A stretch of DNA of 64,000 nt from contig JAHLFR010000029.1 in NCBI GenBank assembly GCA_018883755.1, forward strand, positions 1-64,000, given 5' to 3'. The notes beneath the pieces were generated by a model. It was not told the DNA's origin and searched no databases. It was given only the letters and a program-made list of their open reading frames with translations. Positions within the stretch are counted from its first letter, which is position 1. Each line of letters begins with the position of its first letter. The stretch is from Candidatus Methanocorpusculum faecipullorum (GTDB taxonomy: Archaea > Halobacteriota > Methanomicrobia > Methanomicrobiales > Methanocorpusculaceae). Position numbers and translations under genes: made by a program. This document shows, piece after piece, positions 1 to 7,918 of this stretch.

Positions 1-1
1 A

Positions 2-1381
2 CGGCTGATGCGGGTGCTCCGGCGGTTCATGGACCTCTCCCGCAGCTTCGGCACCACCGAGTTCGTCGCCATGGCAACCTCCGCCATGCGTGAGGCCGTC
101 AACGCCCAGGAGATCGTCGAACAGATCCAGACCGAACTCGGCCTGGAGATCCAGATCATCAGCGGCAAAGAAGAGGCACGGCTGATCCATCTCGGCGTCG
201 CCGCAGGTATCAGCATCGGGGACGAACAGGCACTTTTCATCGACATCGGCGGCGGATCCACGGAGCTGATCGTCGGCGGCCAGTACACGTATGCAGCACT
301 TGAAAGCATGCGGCTTGGGGCAATCCGGGTCACCAACCAGTGTATCAAACCGGGATTTTCCGGAGCCCTGCCCCCAAAACGGCAGACAAAGATGATGAAC
401 CGCATCATGACGGTGGCACTCCCCGCACTTCAGCGGATCTCCGAAATCCCCTTCACCCGCTGCATCGGCAGCTCCGGCACCATCATCAACCTGGCAGAGA
501 TCGCACAAAAACTTTACCACCCGCAGGACACCGCAGCAAAACCCGGACTCCAGACCGCAGACCTGGAGAACCTCTTCCCCTACCTTTGTTCCCTGACCCT
601 GGAAGAACGGCGGAAAGTCCCGGGCATCAACCCCGACCGTGCCGACATCATCCTTGCGGGAGCGGCGATTCTTCTCACCGTCATGAAGACCCTCAAAATA
701 CCGGCGATCGAGATCAGCGACCGGGGTCTGCGGGAAGGTATCTTAATGGACTACCTTGCCGAGATGCCCGGCACCCCGCAGTCCCAGCAGATGCCGGTAA
801 AAGAGGCAAGCATCCTCCAGCTCGGAAGATCCTGCCGTCTTGAGGAGAAACATGCAAAACAGGTGCAGGAGATAACGCTCAAACTGTTCGACTCGGCAAA
901 AGCGTGCGGTCTGCACAACTACGGGGCATGGGAACGCGAACTTCTGGCGCAGGCAGCCTGGCTGCACGACGTCGGTGACTTCATCTCCTTCGTCGGCCAC
1001 CACCAGCACGGCGAGTACATCATCCGCAACACCGAACTGCTCGGCTTTGACCGGCGGGAGATTCTGATCCTTGCAAAGGTTGTCCGCTACCACCGCAAGA
1101 AACTCCCCGGCAGAAAAGACCCGGAGTTCGGCAGTCTCTCACCCGCCGACCGTGACCGTGTGCGCACAATGGCGATTTTTCTCCGGTGCGCCGAACTTCT
1201 CAGCCGCAGTCATGCCGACGCCGTTGCCGACGCAGGCTACGTCTGCAAAAAGGGTGACGCGGTCGAACTGCACGTAGTCCCCGCACCCGGAGCAGATCTG
1301 ACGCTGGAACTGACCAGTCTGCTGCCGGAAGCAGTACTTTTTACAAAAGTGTTCGGCAGAAAACTGATCCTGCCGCACTAA
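2..1381 (+). CDS. ppx: Ppx/GppA-family exopolyphosphatase/pppGpp phosphohydrolase, 5' partial
   Basis: The frame is open to the left window edge, so the N-terminus is outside; the first in-window ATG is at 8. The visible part keeps the second ASKHA phosphate motif (IDIGGGSTELI), the GSSGTI segment, and a C-terminal HD-type domain (HDVGDF, then HHQHGEYI and VRYHRKK). These are the parts of long Ppx/GppA proteins, which hydrolyse terminal phosphates of polyphosphate or pppGpp. About 50 N-terminal residues with the first phosphate-binding loop are presumably missing. Family assignment is firm; choice between polyphosphate and pppGpp as substrate cannot be made from sequence. Confidence 0.9.
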   Translation, partial: RLMRVLRRFMDLSRSFGTTEFVAMATSAMREAVNAQEIVEQIQTELGLEIQIISGKEEARLIHLGVAAGISIGDEQALFIDIGGGSTELIVGGQYTYAALESMRLGAIRVTNQCIKPGFSGALPPKRQTKMMNRIMTVALPALQRISEIPFTRCIGSSGTIINLAEIAQKLYHPQDTAAKPGLQTADLENLFPYLCSLTLEERRKVPGINPDRADIILAGAAILLTVMKTLKIPAIEISDRGLREGILMDYLAEMPGTPQSQQMPVKEASILQLGRSCRLEEKHAKQVQEITLKLFDSAKACGLHNYGAWERELLAQAAWLHDVGDFISFVGHHQHGEYIIRNTELLGFDRREILILAKVVRYHRKKLPGRKDPEFGSLSPADRDRVRTMAIFLRCAELLSRSHADAVADAGYVCKKGDAVELHVVPAPGADLTLELTSLLPEAVLFTKVFGRKLILPH

Positions 1382-1437
1382 ATCCGCAGGACTGCATCCT
1401 CCTGTATCCGGGGATCTGTCCCATCCACAATCAGATA

Positions 1438-1447
1438 GAATATAAAC
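1438..1447 (+). promoter_or_regulatory. TATA box of PAN copy 1
   Basis: GAATATAAAC lies about 30 bp before the ATG at 1475, so transcription should start only a few bases before the start codon. No SD is present, which fits a near-leaderless mRNA. Confidence 0.55.
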
Positions 1448-1474
1448 GCCGCAATCCAACATTACAGTTAAGAA

Positions 1475-2776
1475 ATGGACGAGGAAGTTCACACAGTCAA
1501 TACCAATACTACGCGGAAAGGGTCAAAAGTCGCAGATATATCGCCGGAAGCCCTGGAATACAGCGATCTCAACGAAAAATACGCCCAGGTCTCTGAAGAG
1601 GCTCGGCTGCTTCGCAAAGAGAACGAGTTCCTCAATAAACAGATACGTGCAGCCCGTGCCGAAAACGAGTCTCTGCGGACCGACAACAACCAGATCCGCA
1701 TGGACAACGCACAGCTGAAAAAGGAAAACTCCCAGCTCAAACGCCTGCCGCTGTTCGTTGCCGTCGTACTGGAAAAACTTCCGGGACGCGAACTCTACCT
1801 GCGCCAGCAGGGCAACAACCAGGAGTATGTCACCTCCGCAAGCGAGGAGATCTATAAAGAGGTCAAGGCAGGAACAAAGGTTGCCGTAAACAACACGCTG
1901 TCGGTCGTAAAGATCCTCGGCAGCACCATCGACGCCCGGGTCAAGGTCATGGAGCTTGACACAAAGCCTGCGATCACCTTCGACGACATCGGCGGCTTAA
2001 AGGATGAGATCCTGGAGGTCCGCGAGGCGGTCGAGTTCCCGCTGACGCATCCCGAGTCCTTTGAGCGGTTCGGCGTGATTCCGCCGAAAGGTGTGCTCCT
2101 CTACGGTCCGCCGGGAACCGGTAAGACGCTGATTGCAAAGGCGGTCGCCAACAATGCAGGTGTTCCCTTCCTCCGGATGGCAGGATCCGAGCTTGTCCAC
2201 AAGTACATCGGTGAAGGCGCACAGCTGGTCCGTGACCTGTTCCAGATGGCACGCGACATGGCAGCGGCCAACGGCGGCGTTGTTGTGTTCATCGATGAGA
2301 TCGACGCCGTCGGCAGCATGCGTACCAACGACGGGACCTCAGGCTCCGCAGAGGTGCAGCGGACGCTGATGCAGCTGCTTGCGGAGATGGACGGGTTCAA
2401 CAACCGCGGAAACATCCGCATCATGGCCGCAACCAACCGTCCCGACATGCTGGACGCAGCACTCCTCCGCCCCGGACGGTTCGACCGGCTGATCAAGATC
2501 CCGGCGCCCGACGCTGATGCAAGAATGCAGGTCCTCCGCGTCCACACCCGCAAGATGGAGGAGGCAGGATCCATCTCCGGCATCGACTACGAGCTGCTCG
2601 TGCATCTGACCGAGGGTCTGACCGGTGCGGAGATCGAGGCCATCTGCCGCGAGGCGGGAATGCTTGCCATCCGCGAGGGTGCAGATGTCATCAACGAGGA
2701 CCGGTTCATCGCCGCAATCCGCAAGGTCCGCCACCAGGACAAAGATGATGAACGTGCGGACATAATGTATCTGTAA
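1475..2776 (+). CDS. pan: Proteasome-activating nucleotidase (PAN), copy 1
   Basis: This 433-residue AAA+ ATPase unfolds proteins and feeds them to the 20S proteasome. Order of parts: N-terminal coiled coil at about 30-92, OB-fold region to about 160, then the AAA+ module with Walker A GPPGTGKT (211-218), aromatic pore-loop region FLRMAGSEL, Walker B VFIDEID (271-277), and arginine-finger segment RPGRFDR. The last three residues MYL form the HbYX motif that opens the proteasome gate, so it should dock to the 20S particle. The ATG at 1475 follows a TATA box at leaderless distance. A second PAN lies at 14897-16180; the two differ in coiled coil and OB region. Confidence 0.95.
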   Translation: MDEEVHTVNTNTTRKGSKVADISPEALEYSDLNEKYAQVSEEARLLRKENEFLNKQIRAARAENESLRTDNNQIRMDNAQLKKENSQLKRLPLFVAVVLEKLPGRELYLRQQGNNQEYVTSASEEIYKEVKAGTKVAVNNTLSVVKILGSTIDARVKVMELDTKPAITFDDIGGLKDEILEVREAVEFPLTHPESFERFGVIPPKGVLLYGPPGTGKTLIAKAVANNAGVPFLRMAGSELVHKYIGEGAQLVRDLFQMARDMAAANGGVVVFIDEIDAVGSMRTNDGTSGSAEVQRTLMQLLAEMDGFNNRGNIRIMAATNRPDMLDAALLRPGRFDRLIKIPAPDADARMQVLRVHTRKMEEAGSISGIDYELLVHLTEGLTGAEIEAICREAGMLAIREGADVINEDRFIAAIRKVRHQDKDDERADIMYL

Positions 2777-2778
2777 AG

Positions 2779-3198
2779 ATGCTGTTGATCTGTATCGGAA
2801 AACCGGGCGTGGATCTCTACCGGACACTGTCCGACTCGGAGACCAGCCGTCATATTTTACGTTTTTATCACCCAAAAGAACGCAATGCGGGAATCTCGGT
2901 CGAGGTCTCGACGGTTTCAAGCGGGCTTGCACTGCTCAGCGAACTGCGCTGGTACATCATGCGTTACATGCAGGAGACCCTCATCGAGGACACCGAGCAC
3001 GGCGTATTTCTCACCCAGAAGCTCGCCCATGCAGCCTACGACTCGCGGTCCGTAACCCTTTCGCCCGCATGGGAGACGCGTTACCGGATCTGCGTCACCG
3101 ATACAGGCGAGGTACTCCGTCTGCCGGAAGGCGTTCCCGAACCGGACAACACCGAGGACACCTACGCGGTCTGGGGACTGCCCGAGGAACATCCCTGA
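2779..3198 (+). CDS. Conserved small protein of unknown function
   Basis: A 139-residue soluble protein starting two bases after the PAN stop codon, so it is almost certainly co-transcribed with PAN. It has no signal peptide, membrane segment or catalytic motif I recognise. The segment LLSELRWYIMRYM resembles an uncharacterised archaeal family (possibly DUF5804), but I am not certain. The position suggests a role tied to proteasome activity; this is only inference from neighbourhood. Confidence 0.8.
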   Translation: MLLICIGKPGVDLYRTLSDSETSRHILRFYHPKERNAGISVEVSTVSSGLALLSELRWYIMRYMQETLIEDTEHGVFLTQKLAHAAYDSRSVTLSPAWETRYRICVTDTGEVLRLPEGVPEPDNTEDTYAVWGLPEEHP

Positions 3199-3225
3199 AT
3201 CTTTTTTTCAAAAAACAGTGCCGGA

Positions 3226-3834
3226 TCAGAGTGAGTGCTGCCGCACCGCCGCAAACTCGCGTTCCAGCACGGCAAGCTCCTCACGCGTATTAATATTGAA
3301 TGCAAGACCCGGCTCGTCCAGGAGAAGACAGTACTCCTCCTGCACAGAGCCGATCAGACCGCCGGTCAGAATGTTCACCGCACACGGGGTTGCCGCAACG
3401 CCGCAGACCGTCTCCCGGTATCGCGGCTGCATCCCGAACGCCTCGCACCGGCTGACCGGCACCCAGGCTGAACAGGCCGGAAGCCCTGACTCCGCATGGG
3501 CGTCACGGATCCGGCAGATCACATCCCGCGTCAGACAGGGGATGTCGGCGGCCGAGGTAAACAGCGGGCCTTCGACACCGGTCATCTCCACCGCCTCGGT
3601 GAGGTCCTCCACATATCCGGTTCCCGCGGTGTCCAGATACTCAACCCCGTTGGCCCTGCACCAGTTCCGGGTAAACGGTGTCTTGTACGAGGTCACCACC
3701 ACCGGCTCGCACCCTGCATCACAGAACGCGTCCAGCACCCAGGCGATCATCGGCCGCTCATGCACCATCACCAGTGCCTTTTCGCCGAGCCGCAGCCGCG
3801 AGCCTTCACCGCCCGCAAGGATCAGCGCAAGCAT
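3226..3834 (-). CDS. cobY: GTP:adenosylcobinamide-phosphate guanylyltransferase
   Basis: A 202-residue nucleotidyltransferase that opens with the NTP-binding loop LILAGGEGSRL and carries SAADIPCLT, the metal/nucleotide acidic segment typical of this fold. CobY transfers GMP from GTP to adenosylcobinamide phosphate in assembly of the cobalamin nucleotide loop, replacing bacterial CobU. Identification as CobY rather than a molybdopterin guanylyltransferase-like enzyme rests on size and on the upstream overlapping cobD, the neighbouring step of the same pathway. The start codon lies 13 bases inside the end of cobD, so the two are translationally coupled. Confidence 0.85.
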   Translation of the reverse strand: MLALILAGGEGSRLRLGEKALVMVHERPMIAWVLDAFCDAGCEPVVVTSYKTPFTRNWCRANGVEYLDTAGTGYVEDLTEAVEMTGVEGPLFTSAADIPCLTRDVICRIRDAHAESGLPACSAWVPVSRCEAFGMQPRYRETVCGVAATPCAVNILTGGLIGSVQEEYCLLLDEPGLAFNINTREELAVLEREFAAVRQHSL

Positions 3835-4832
3835 GCAGCCAGCGCCTCCAGCACCCGGATGTTGCGGTCGCGGGTCTCCACCGAGACACGAATGCTCGAA
3901 GGAAGACCAAATGATGTGCAGTCCCGCACCAGAACACCCTGATCGATCATCGCACGGGTGACCACGGCTGCATCGCGGGGCAGATGAATCAGGATGTAAT
4001 TGACCGAGGACGGTTCAAAGGACAGACCCAGCTCCCGCAGACGTTCATAATACCACTCGCGTTCGGCGGCGATCTTTTGAGCAGAGTTGCGCAGTTCATG
4101 ATATTTGGCAAACGCAAGCTTTGCGTAGTACTCGGCAAACGCATTGATCGTCCACGGGCTGCGTGCCGTCTCGATTTTGCGGATCAGATCCGGCGAACCG
4201 AACCCGAACCCGAAGCGGATGCCGGGGACGGCAAACGACTTCGTCAGTGACCGCATCACAAACAGCTGATCCGATCTGACATCGGTAATGGAGTCCTCCG
4301 GTTCTGACAGATCCATAAAGGCCTCGTCCACAAACAGCTGTGTTCCCGCCGCAGAACACCGGTCAAGTTCTGCAAGCATCACCCCGCGGGGCAGCAGTCT
4401 GCCGGTCGGGTTGTTCGGGTTGCACAAGAACCGCACCGCAGGAACCCGTGCGGCAAGCTCCTCGGCACGCAGCACCTCAGCCCCTGCAAGCTGCGCCGAA
4501 AGCCCGTACTCCGCAAACGTCGGCGGGTCGATCTGCGCGACATCCCCCGGGCGAAGCATGGTATGACAGTAGACGCGGATCAGTTCGGCGGATCCGTTTC
4601 CCAGGCAGATTTCCTCAGGATCCCGCGAAAACACCCGTGCAATGCACTCTTTTAACTCGGCATAACTGTCGTCCGGATACACGGACAGGTCCGCGCAGGA
4701 GAAGTCCGCCGAAACCTGCGGCACAAACGGGTTCATGCTTGCGCTCACGTCAAGAAAGTCATGACCGAAAACACGCCTGAGCTCCTGCACCTTACCCCCG
4801 TGAACTGCCTTTTCCGGAAAATGTCCTGCCAT
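3822..4832 (-). CDS. cobD: L-threonine-O-3-phosphate decarboxylase-like PLP enzyme
   Basis: A 336-residue fold-type I aminotransferase-like protein. N-terminal HGGKV and ASMNPFVP match the CobD signature that binds substrate phosphate, NPNNPTG and FVDEAF (Asp 179) position the PLP ring, and SLTKSFAVPGIRFG holds the Schiff-base lysine (about 198). CobD makes (R)-1-amino-2-propanol phosphate for the cobalamin aminopropanol arm. I start at the ATG at 4832 because AGGAAGAAGG lies just upstream; a GTG ten codons earlier is possible but has no SD. It could be a histidinol-phosphate aminotransferase, yet the coupling to cobY favours CobD. Confidence 0.85.
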   Translation of the reverse strand: MAGHFPEKAVHGGKVQELRRVFGHDFLDVSASMNPFVPQVSADFSCADLSVYPDDSYAELKECIARVFSRDPEEICLGNGSAELIRVYCHTMLRPGDVAQIDPPTFAEYGLSAQLAGAEVLRAEELAARVPAVRFLCNPNNPTGRLLPRGVMLAELDRCSAAGTQLFVDEAFMDLSEPEDSITDVRSDQLFVMRSLTKSFAVPGIRFGFGFGSPDLIRKIETARSPWTINAFAEYYAKLAFAKYHELRNSAQKIAAEREWYYERLRELGLSFEPSSVNYILIHLPRDAAVVTRAMIDQGVLVRDCTSFGLPSSIRVSVETRDRNIRVLEALAACLR

Positions 4833-4931
4833 ACTGCCTTCTTCCTGATACCTACTATTCACACCCCGGACATAAATAAAGTGCAGAAAGGAAAGATTTC
4901 CCGGTTAACCCGAACTGCAGAGTATCCATAT

Positions 4932-4940
4932 CTATATATA
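4932..4940 (+). promoter_or_regulatory. TATA box of cdrS-ftsZ2
   Basis: CTATATATA lies about 110 bp before the cdrS ATG. The expected transcription start is near 4965, which leaves a leader of about 85 nt containing the repeat array at 4977-5040. Confidence 0.6.
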
Positions 4941-4976
4941 CCAAGAGATGCAATTATGATTTGTCCAAAATTAGGA

Positions 4977-5040
4977 CGTCAGTCGAGTGTCTTACAATTG
5001 TCAGACAAGTGTCGGACAGGTGGCTGACAATTGTCTGAAT
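4977..5040 (+). promoter_or_regulatory. Helically phased operator array, 11-bp period
   Basis: Copies of a 9-bp dyad TGTCNGACA start at 4988 (TGTCTTACA), 4999 (TGTCAGACA), 5010 (TGTCGGACA), 5021 (TGGCTGACA) and 5032 (TGTCTGAAT), every 11 bp exactly. A weaker sixth copy, CGTCAGTCG, starts at 4977 in the same phase. The last copy ends one base before the SD (GGAG, 5041-5044). The array lies downstream of the predicted transcription start, so bound protein could block the polymerase. Tandem short dyads on one helix face are typical of ribbon-helix-helix regulators, and the next gene encodes one. Confidence 0.8.
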
Positions 5041-5049
5041 GGAGTTACA

Positions 5050-5235
5050 ATGGACAGAATCACCATCCGCTTACCGCCGCAGCAGGTAGATCTGCTCGAG
5101 AAGCTCGTGGAAACAGGGGAGTTTCCCACCGTATCGGAAGCCGTCAGATATGCAGTAAGAGAGTTTCTCGCAGGAAGATCAGAGCGGATTCTTCGTGAAA
5201 GTGAACAAGTATCCACATTCGACGTACGACTCTAA
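5050..5235 (+). CDS. cdrS: CdrS-like ribbon-helix-helix regulator
   Basis: A 61-residue protein with one ribbon-helix-helix domain: strand RITIRLPP, helix [14 protein letters not shown], turn FPTVSE, helix [10 protein letters not shown]. Start at ATG 5050 because GGAG precedes it and the upstream extension to 4987 reads through the repeat array. In haloarchaea a protein of the same size and placement, CdrS, controls ftsZ2 and other division genes from a shared operon. Here ftsZ2 starts 26 bases downstream, so the arrangement is conserved. It probably binds the array immediately upstream as an autoregulator; that is inference. Confidence 0.85.
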   Translation: MDRITIRLPPQQVDLLEKLVETGEFPTVSEAVRYAVREFLAGRSERILRESEQVSTFDVRL

Positions 5236-5261
5236 AGTTAAAATTCATTGGGGTGTGAAAA

Positions 5262-6422
5262 ATGCAGAGCATCATTAACGAGGCATTAAAAAATTCAGAA
5301 CTTGAGAAGGGAATGCAGAAGACCTCCATCGTTGACGACGACGACATGCTCGGACAGCCGAGAATTGTCATTGTCGGATGCGGTGGTGCCGGAAACAACA
5401 CCATCAACCGTCTCCACAACATGAGAGTGGCAGGATCGGAGACTATCGCCATTAACACCGACAAACAGCACCTTGACATGATCCAGGCCGACAAGCGTGT
5501 TCTCATCGGCAAATCCCTGACCCGCGGATTAGGTGCCGGAGGATTCCCGGATGTCGGCCGCCGTGCAGCCGAGATGGCCCGCCCGACTCTTGAAGAGATT
5601 CTGAAAGACGCCGACCTCGTTTTCGTTACCGCCGGTATGGGCGGAGGAACCGGAACCGGATCCGCACCGGTCGTTGCCCAGATTGCAAAAGAGCATGGCG
5701 CAATTGTTGTCGCCATGGTCAGCTATCCGTTCCAGGTTGAGCGTGCAAGAATGCTCAAAGCAGAAGACGGTCTGGAAGCAATGCGCCAGGCAGCCGACTC
5801 CGTCATTGTCCTGGACAACAACAGACTCAAGAACTTCGTCCCGAACCTCCCGCTCGGCCAGGCCTTCTCCGTGATGGACCAGATCATTGCAGAAACCGTC
5901 AAAGGCATCTCCGAGACCATCACCGAACCTTCCTTGATCAACATCGACTACGCTGACGTCCGCGCCATCATGAGCAAGGGCGGCCTTGCCGTCATGCTTG
6001 TCGGCGAATCCAAACAGCAGAACAAAGCAGAGAGCGTTATCCGCGACTGTCTCGCACACCCGCTTCTTGACATCGACTTCAGAGGCGCAACCGGCGGTCT
6101 GATCCACATCACCGGCGGCAACGACTTAACGCTCCACGACGCAGAAGAGATTGCACAGCAGCTCACCTACGAGCTTGACCCGCACGCAGATGTCATCTGG
6201 GGTGCACGCGTCCGCAAGGACTTTGAGGGCAAAGTCTCCGTCATGGCAATCATGACCGGTATCCAGAGCCCGCAGATCCTCGGCGGCCACGCAGTAAACA
6301 CCGCACGATCCTCCCGCTCGGAAGGAAGCATCTACGGATTCCAGTCCTCCTCACCAGCCAGCCAGTCCTCAAACAACACCGCAACCGCCCGCAGCGGTTC
6401 ATCCTTCGACTGGATCATGTAA
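5262..6422 (+). CDS. ftsZ2: Cell division tubulin homologue FtsZ2
   Basis: A 386-residue FtsZ with nucleotide-binding VGCGGAGNN (about 38-46), the tubulin signature GGGTGTG (127-133) and T7-loop region [13 protein letters not shown]. The acidic N-terminus ending in [11 protein letters not shown] and segments such as [21 protein letters not shown] agree closely with remembered haloarchaeal FtsZ2, so I choose FtsZ2 over FtsZ1. FtsZ2 polymerises at mid-cell and drives constriction. After the core comes a Ser/Ala-rich linker and a short conserved-looking tail SFDWIM that probably binds a partner. Co-transcribed with cdrS. Confidence 0.95.
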   Translation: MQSIINEALKNSELEKGMQKTSIVDDDDMLGQPRIVIVGCGGAGNNTINRLHNMRVAGSETIAINTDKQHLDMIQADKRVLIGKSLTRGLGAGGFPDVGRRAAEMARPTLEEILKDADLVFVTAGMGGGTGTGSAPVVAQIAKEHGAIVVAMVSYPFQVERARMLKAEDGLEAMRQAADSVIVLDNNRLKNFVPNLPLGQAFSVMDQIIAETVKGISETITEPSLINIDYADVRAIMSKGGLAVMLVGESKQQNKAESVIRDCLAHPLLDIDFRGATGGLIHITGGNDLTLHDAEEIAQQLTYELDPHADVIWGARVRKDFEGKVSVMAIMTGIQSPQILGGHAVNTARSSRSEGSIYGFQSSSPASQSSNNTATARSGSSFDWIM

Positions 6423-6904
6423 GGCTGCCAGCCCATAGTTACACCGGTTTCATACATTACACCACACACAGGTTGGTCCGGGACAAAACCACACCACACT
6501 ACACCACACCAAAACTCCCGGAACCACCCCTCAGGATACAAAGAACGGACAATACCAATACAATACCAATACTCACACGGGGACGGACACAGGGCACAGA
6601 TGTCCGCCCTCAAAACCCCAACCCGCCGCAGGGTTGGAACTTGTGTCATTTGATTTTCCTCAGATTTTCGATATGTTTAAATCAGCATAGCGCTATTTAT
6701 TATAGGAAAGTCGTATATCTGCAGAGCAGAAGCAAAAGGCATACGGCAAAAAGTACAGGAGGTTGAATACCATTCGTTCGCTTGAAATTTTAGATTCGTT
6801 TTTGTCTCATTCTTCATGCAGCTTTGTATTTGATTTCGTGTCCGGTTCCGTATGCACATCCCCGCTCTGATCTGACAGACGACTACTCAGGAAAGGTAAG
6901 AACG
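6423..6904. other. 482-bp non-coding, structured intergenic region
   Basis: No convincing gene is visible. It holds an A/C-rich run (6489-6510), two perfect tandem copies of the 11-mer AATACCAATAC (6551-6572), an inverted repeat CGGACA/TGTCCG (6584-6606) and a hairpin CCAACCC/GGGTTGG with loop GCCGCA (6618-6637). AT-rich promoter-like sequence follows at 6675-6704. A strong SD, AGGAGG (6757-6762), abuts a TTG that opens a 35-codon frame ending at 6870; no ATG follows at normal spacing. Confidence 0.6.
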
Positions 6905-7786
6905 TTGACCGAAGATCTTGTCGAAAAGAGAAAAACACTCCTTGAAGAGTCCGAAGAACACAAAGCAAAACGCAACGAGTTAAACGCGCAGGCAAGCCAG
7001 TTTGCACGCGAGAGAAACGAGTTGAACAATGCAACCCGTCAGTATGTTGAGGATGCACAGAAGAACAAAGAACTTCGTGACCAGTACAACAACGACGTCC
7101 AGGCTCTGAAAGAACAGCGCAATGAGTTAAACGACAAGGCAAATGCACTCTTTGAGGAGATTGACGCACTCAGAGGCGATGCAGGTTCCGGCGCAGCCGC
7201 TGCAAGCCATGAGAAGAAGGCATCCGTAAAGGACATCCTCCGTCAGATTGAGTCTCTTGAAGAGAGACAGCAGACTGAGGTCATGACGACGGAGAAGGAG
7301 CGCGAGCTTGTTGACAAGATCAAGCAGCTCCGTGCCGAAGTCAAAGAGCAGGAAGTTGAGCACGAGCAGAACAAGGAAGTTCGCAGCCGCCTTATCGAGG
7401 CCCGCGAATACCGCAAGCAGGCATCCGCACTCCACGCAGATGTGACCGAGAAGGCAGAGCTTGCCCAGAAGCACCACGACCTGATGGTTGAGTGCTACCG
7501 CAAAGCCGACAAGTCACGCGAGGGTGCAGACGCAAAACACAAACAGTTTGTCGAGGCTCAGGAAGCAGCAGATGCAGAGCACAAAGCATTCCTTGAGTGC
7601 CAGAAGAACCTCCGCGACTACGACAAAGTCCTGACCGGCATGCGTTCCAAGCAGAAGAAGGTCAAGACCGTCAAGGAGAACAAGTCTGCACGCAAGGAAG
7701 CAGAGACCATCTTCAACGCTTTCAAGAGCGGCGAGAAGCTGACGACCGAGGACCTGTTAAAGCTCCAGCGGTCGAAGCTTATCTAA
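6905..7786 (+). CDS. Archaeal coiled-coil protein (COG1340-like)
   Basis: About 293 residues, nearly all charged heptad coiled coil: one long segment to about residue 100, a short Gly/Ala-rich break (DAGSGAAAAS), and a second coil of about 180 residues with repeated KQ/EH/AD patterns. No membrane segment, Cys pairs or enzymatic motif. Such proteins are widespread in euryarchaea and are sometimes misnamed phosphoserine phosphatases. No ATG exists at the N-terminus; I choose TTG at 6905 because AGGAAAGG lies 8 bases upstream and the protein then starts TEDLVEKRK. TTG at 6824 would add 27 residues of low resemblance. A structural or chromosome-associated role is a guess. Confidence 0.8.
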   Translation: MTEDLVEKRKTLLEESEEHKAKRNELNAQASQFARERNELNNATRQYVEDAQKNKELRDQYNNDVQALKEQRNELNDKANALFEEIDALRGDAGSGAAAASHEKKASVKDILRQIESLEERQQTEVMTTEKERELVDKIKQLRAEVKEQEVEHEQNKEVRSRLIEAREYRKQASALHADVTEKAELAQKHHDLMVECYRKADKSREGADAKHKQFVEAQEAADAEHKAFLECQKNLRDYDKVLTGMRSKQKKVKTVKENKSARKEAETIFNAFKSGEKLTTEDLLKLQRSKLI

Positions 7787-7808
7787 ATCCATATTTTTTT
7801 CTGTTTTG

Positions 7809-7825
7809 CGGGACGACCGGTCCCG
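7809..7825 (+). terminator. Hairpin after the coiled-coil gene
   Basis: CGGGAC/GTCCCG with a 5-base loop, placed 22 bases after the stop codon and preceded by a T-run at 7793-7800. The T-run alone may suffice for archaeal termination. Confidence 0.45.
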
Positions 7826-7861
7826 GTGTTACAACGCTGTTTTGTGCAAAAGTTGGGCGTA

Positions 7862-7881
7862 TGTCTGACATTTGTCTCCCA
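7862..7881 (+). promoter_or_regulatory. Two CdrS-type boxes upstream of the DUF373 promoter
   Basis: TGTCTGACA (7862-7870) is a perfect match to the dyad seen upstream of cdrS. A second partial copy, TGTCTCCCA, begins exactly 11 bp later at 7873. Both sit directly upstream of the TATA element at 7883-7891, a position from which a bound protein could activate or occlude. Confidence 0.6.
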
Positions 7882-7882
7882 C

Positions 7883-7891
7883 AGGTATATT
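7883..7891 (+). promoter_or_regulatory. TATA box of DUF373 gene
   Basis: AGGTATATTAT-type element about 30 bp before the ATG at 7919, which implies a leader of a few bases at most. Confidence 0.55.
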
Positions 7892-7918
7892 ATCAAAGAA
7901 CTCGCAAACGTATAGTCA

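Noticed and set aside
3218-3961. 247-codon plus-strand frame over cobY/cobD
   Set aside because: Ser/Pro/Arg-rich shadow of two genes whose motifs are clear on the minus strand.
4833-4862. Upstream GTG start for cobD
   Set aside because: The extension contains the SD (AGGAAGAAGG) of the ATG at 4832 and adds ten residues absent from the CobD core.
6489-6572. CRISPR-like repeats
   Set aside because: The repeats are short, directly adjacent and without spacers of constant length; no cas genes are present.
6473-6766. 97-codon plus-strand frame in the gap after ftsZ2
   Set aside because: It translates the A/C-rich and tandem-repeat sequence into a low-complexity Thr/Pro string; no SD, no domain.
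6763-7786. Frameshift or intron joining the 35-codon frame to the coiled-coil gene
   Set aside because: The reading frames differ and the 35-codon sequence shows no coiled-coil character; a TTG start at 6905 with its own SD is simpler.
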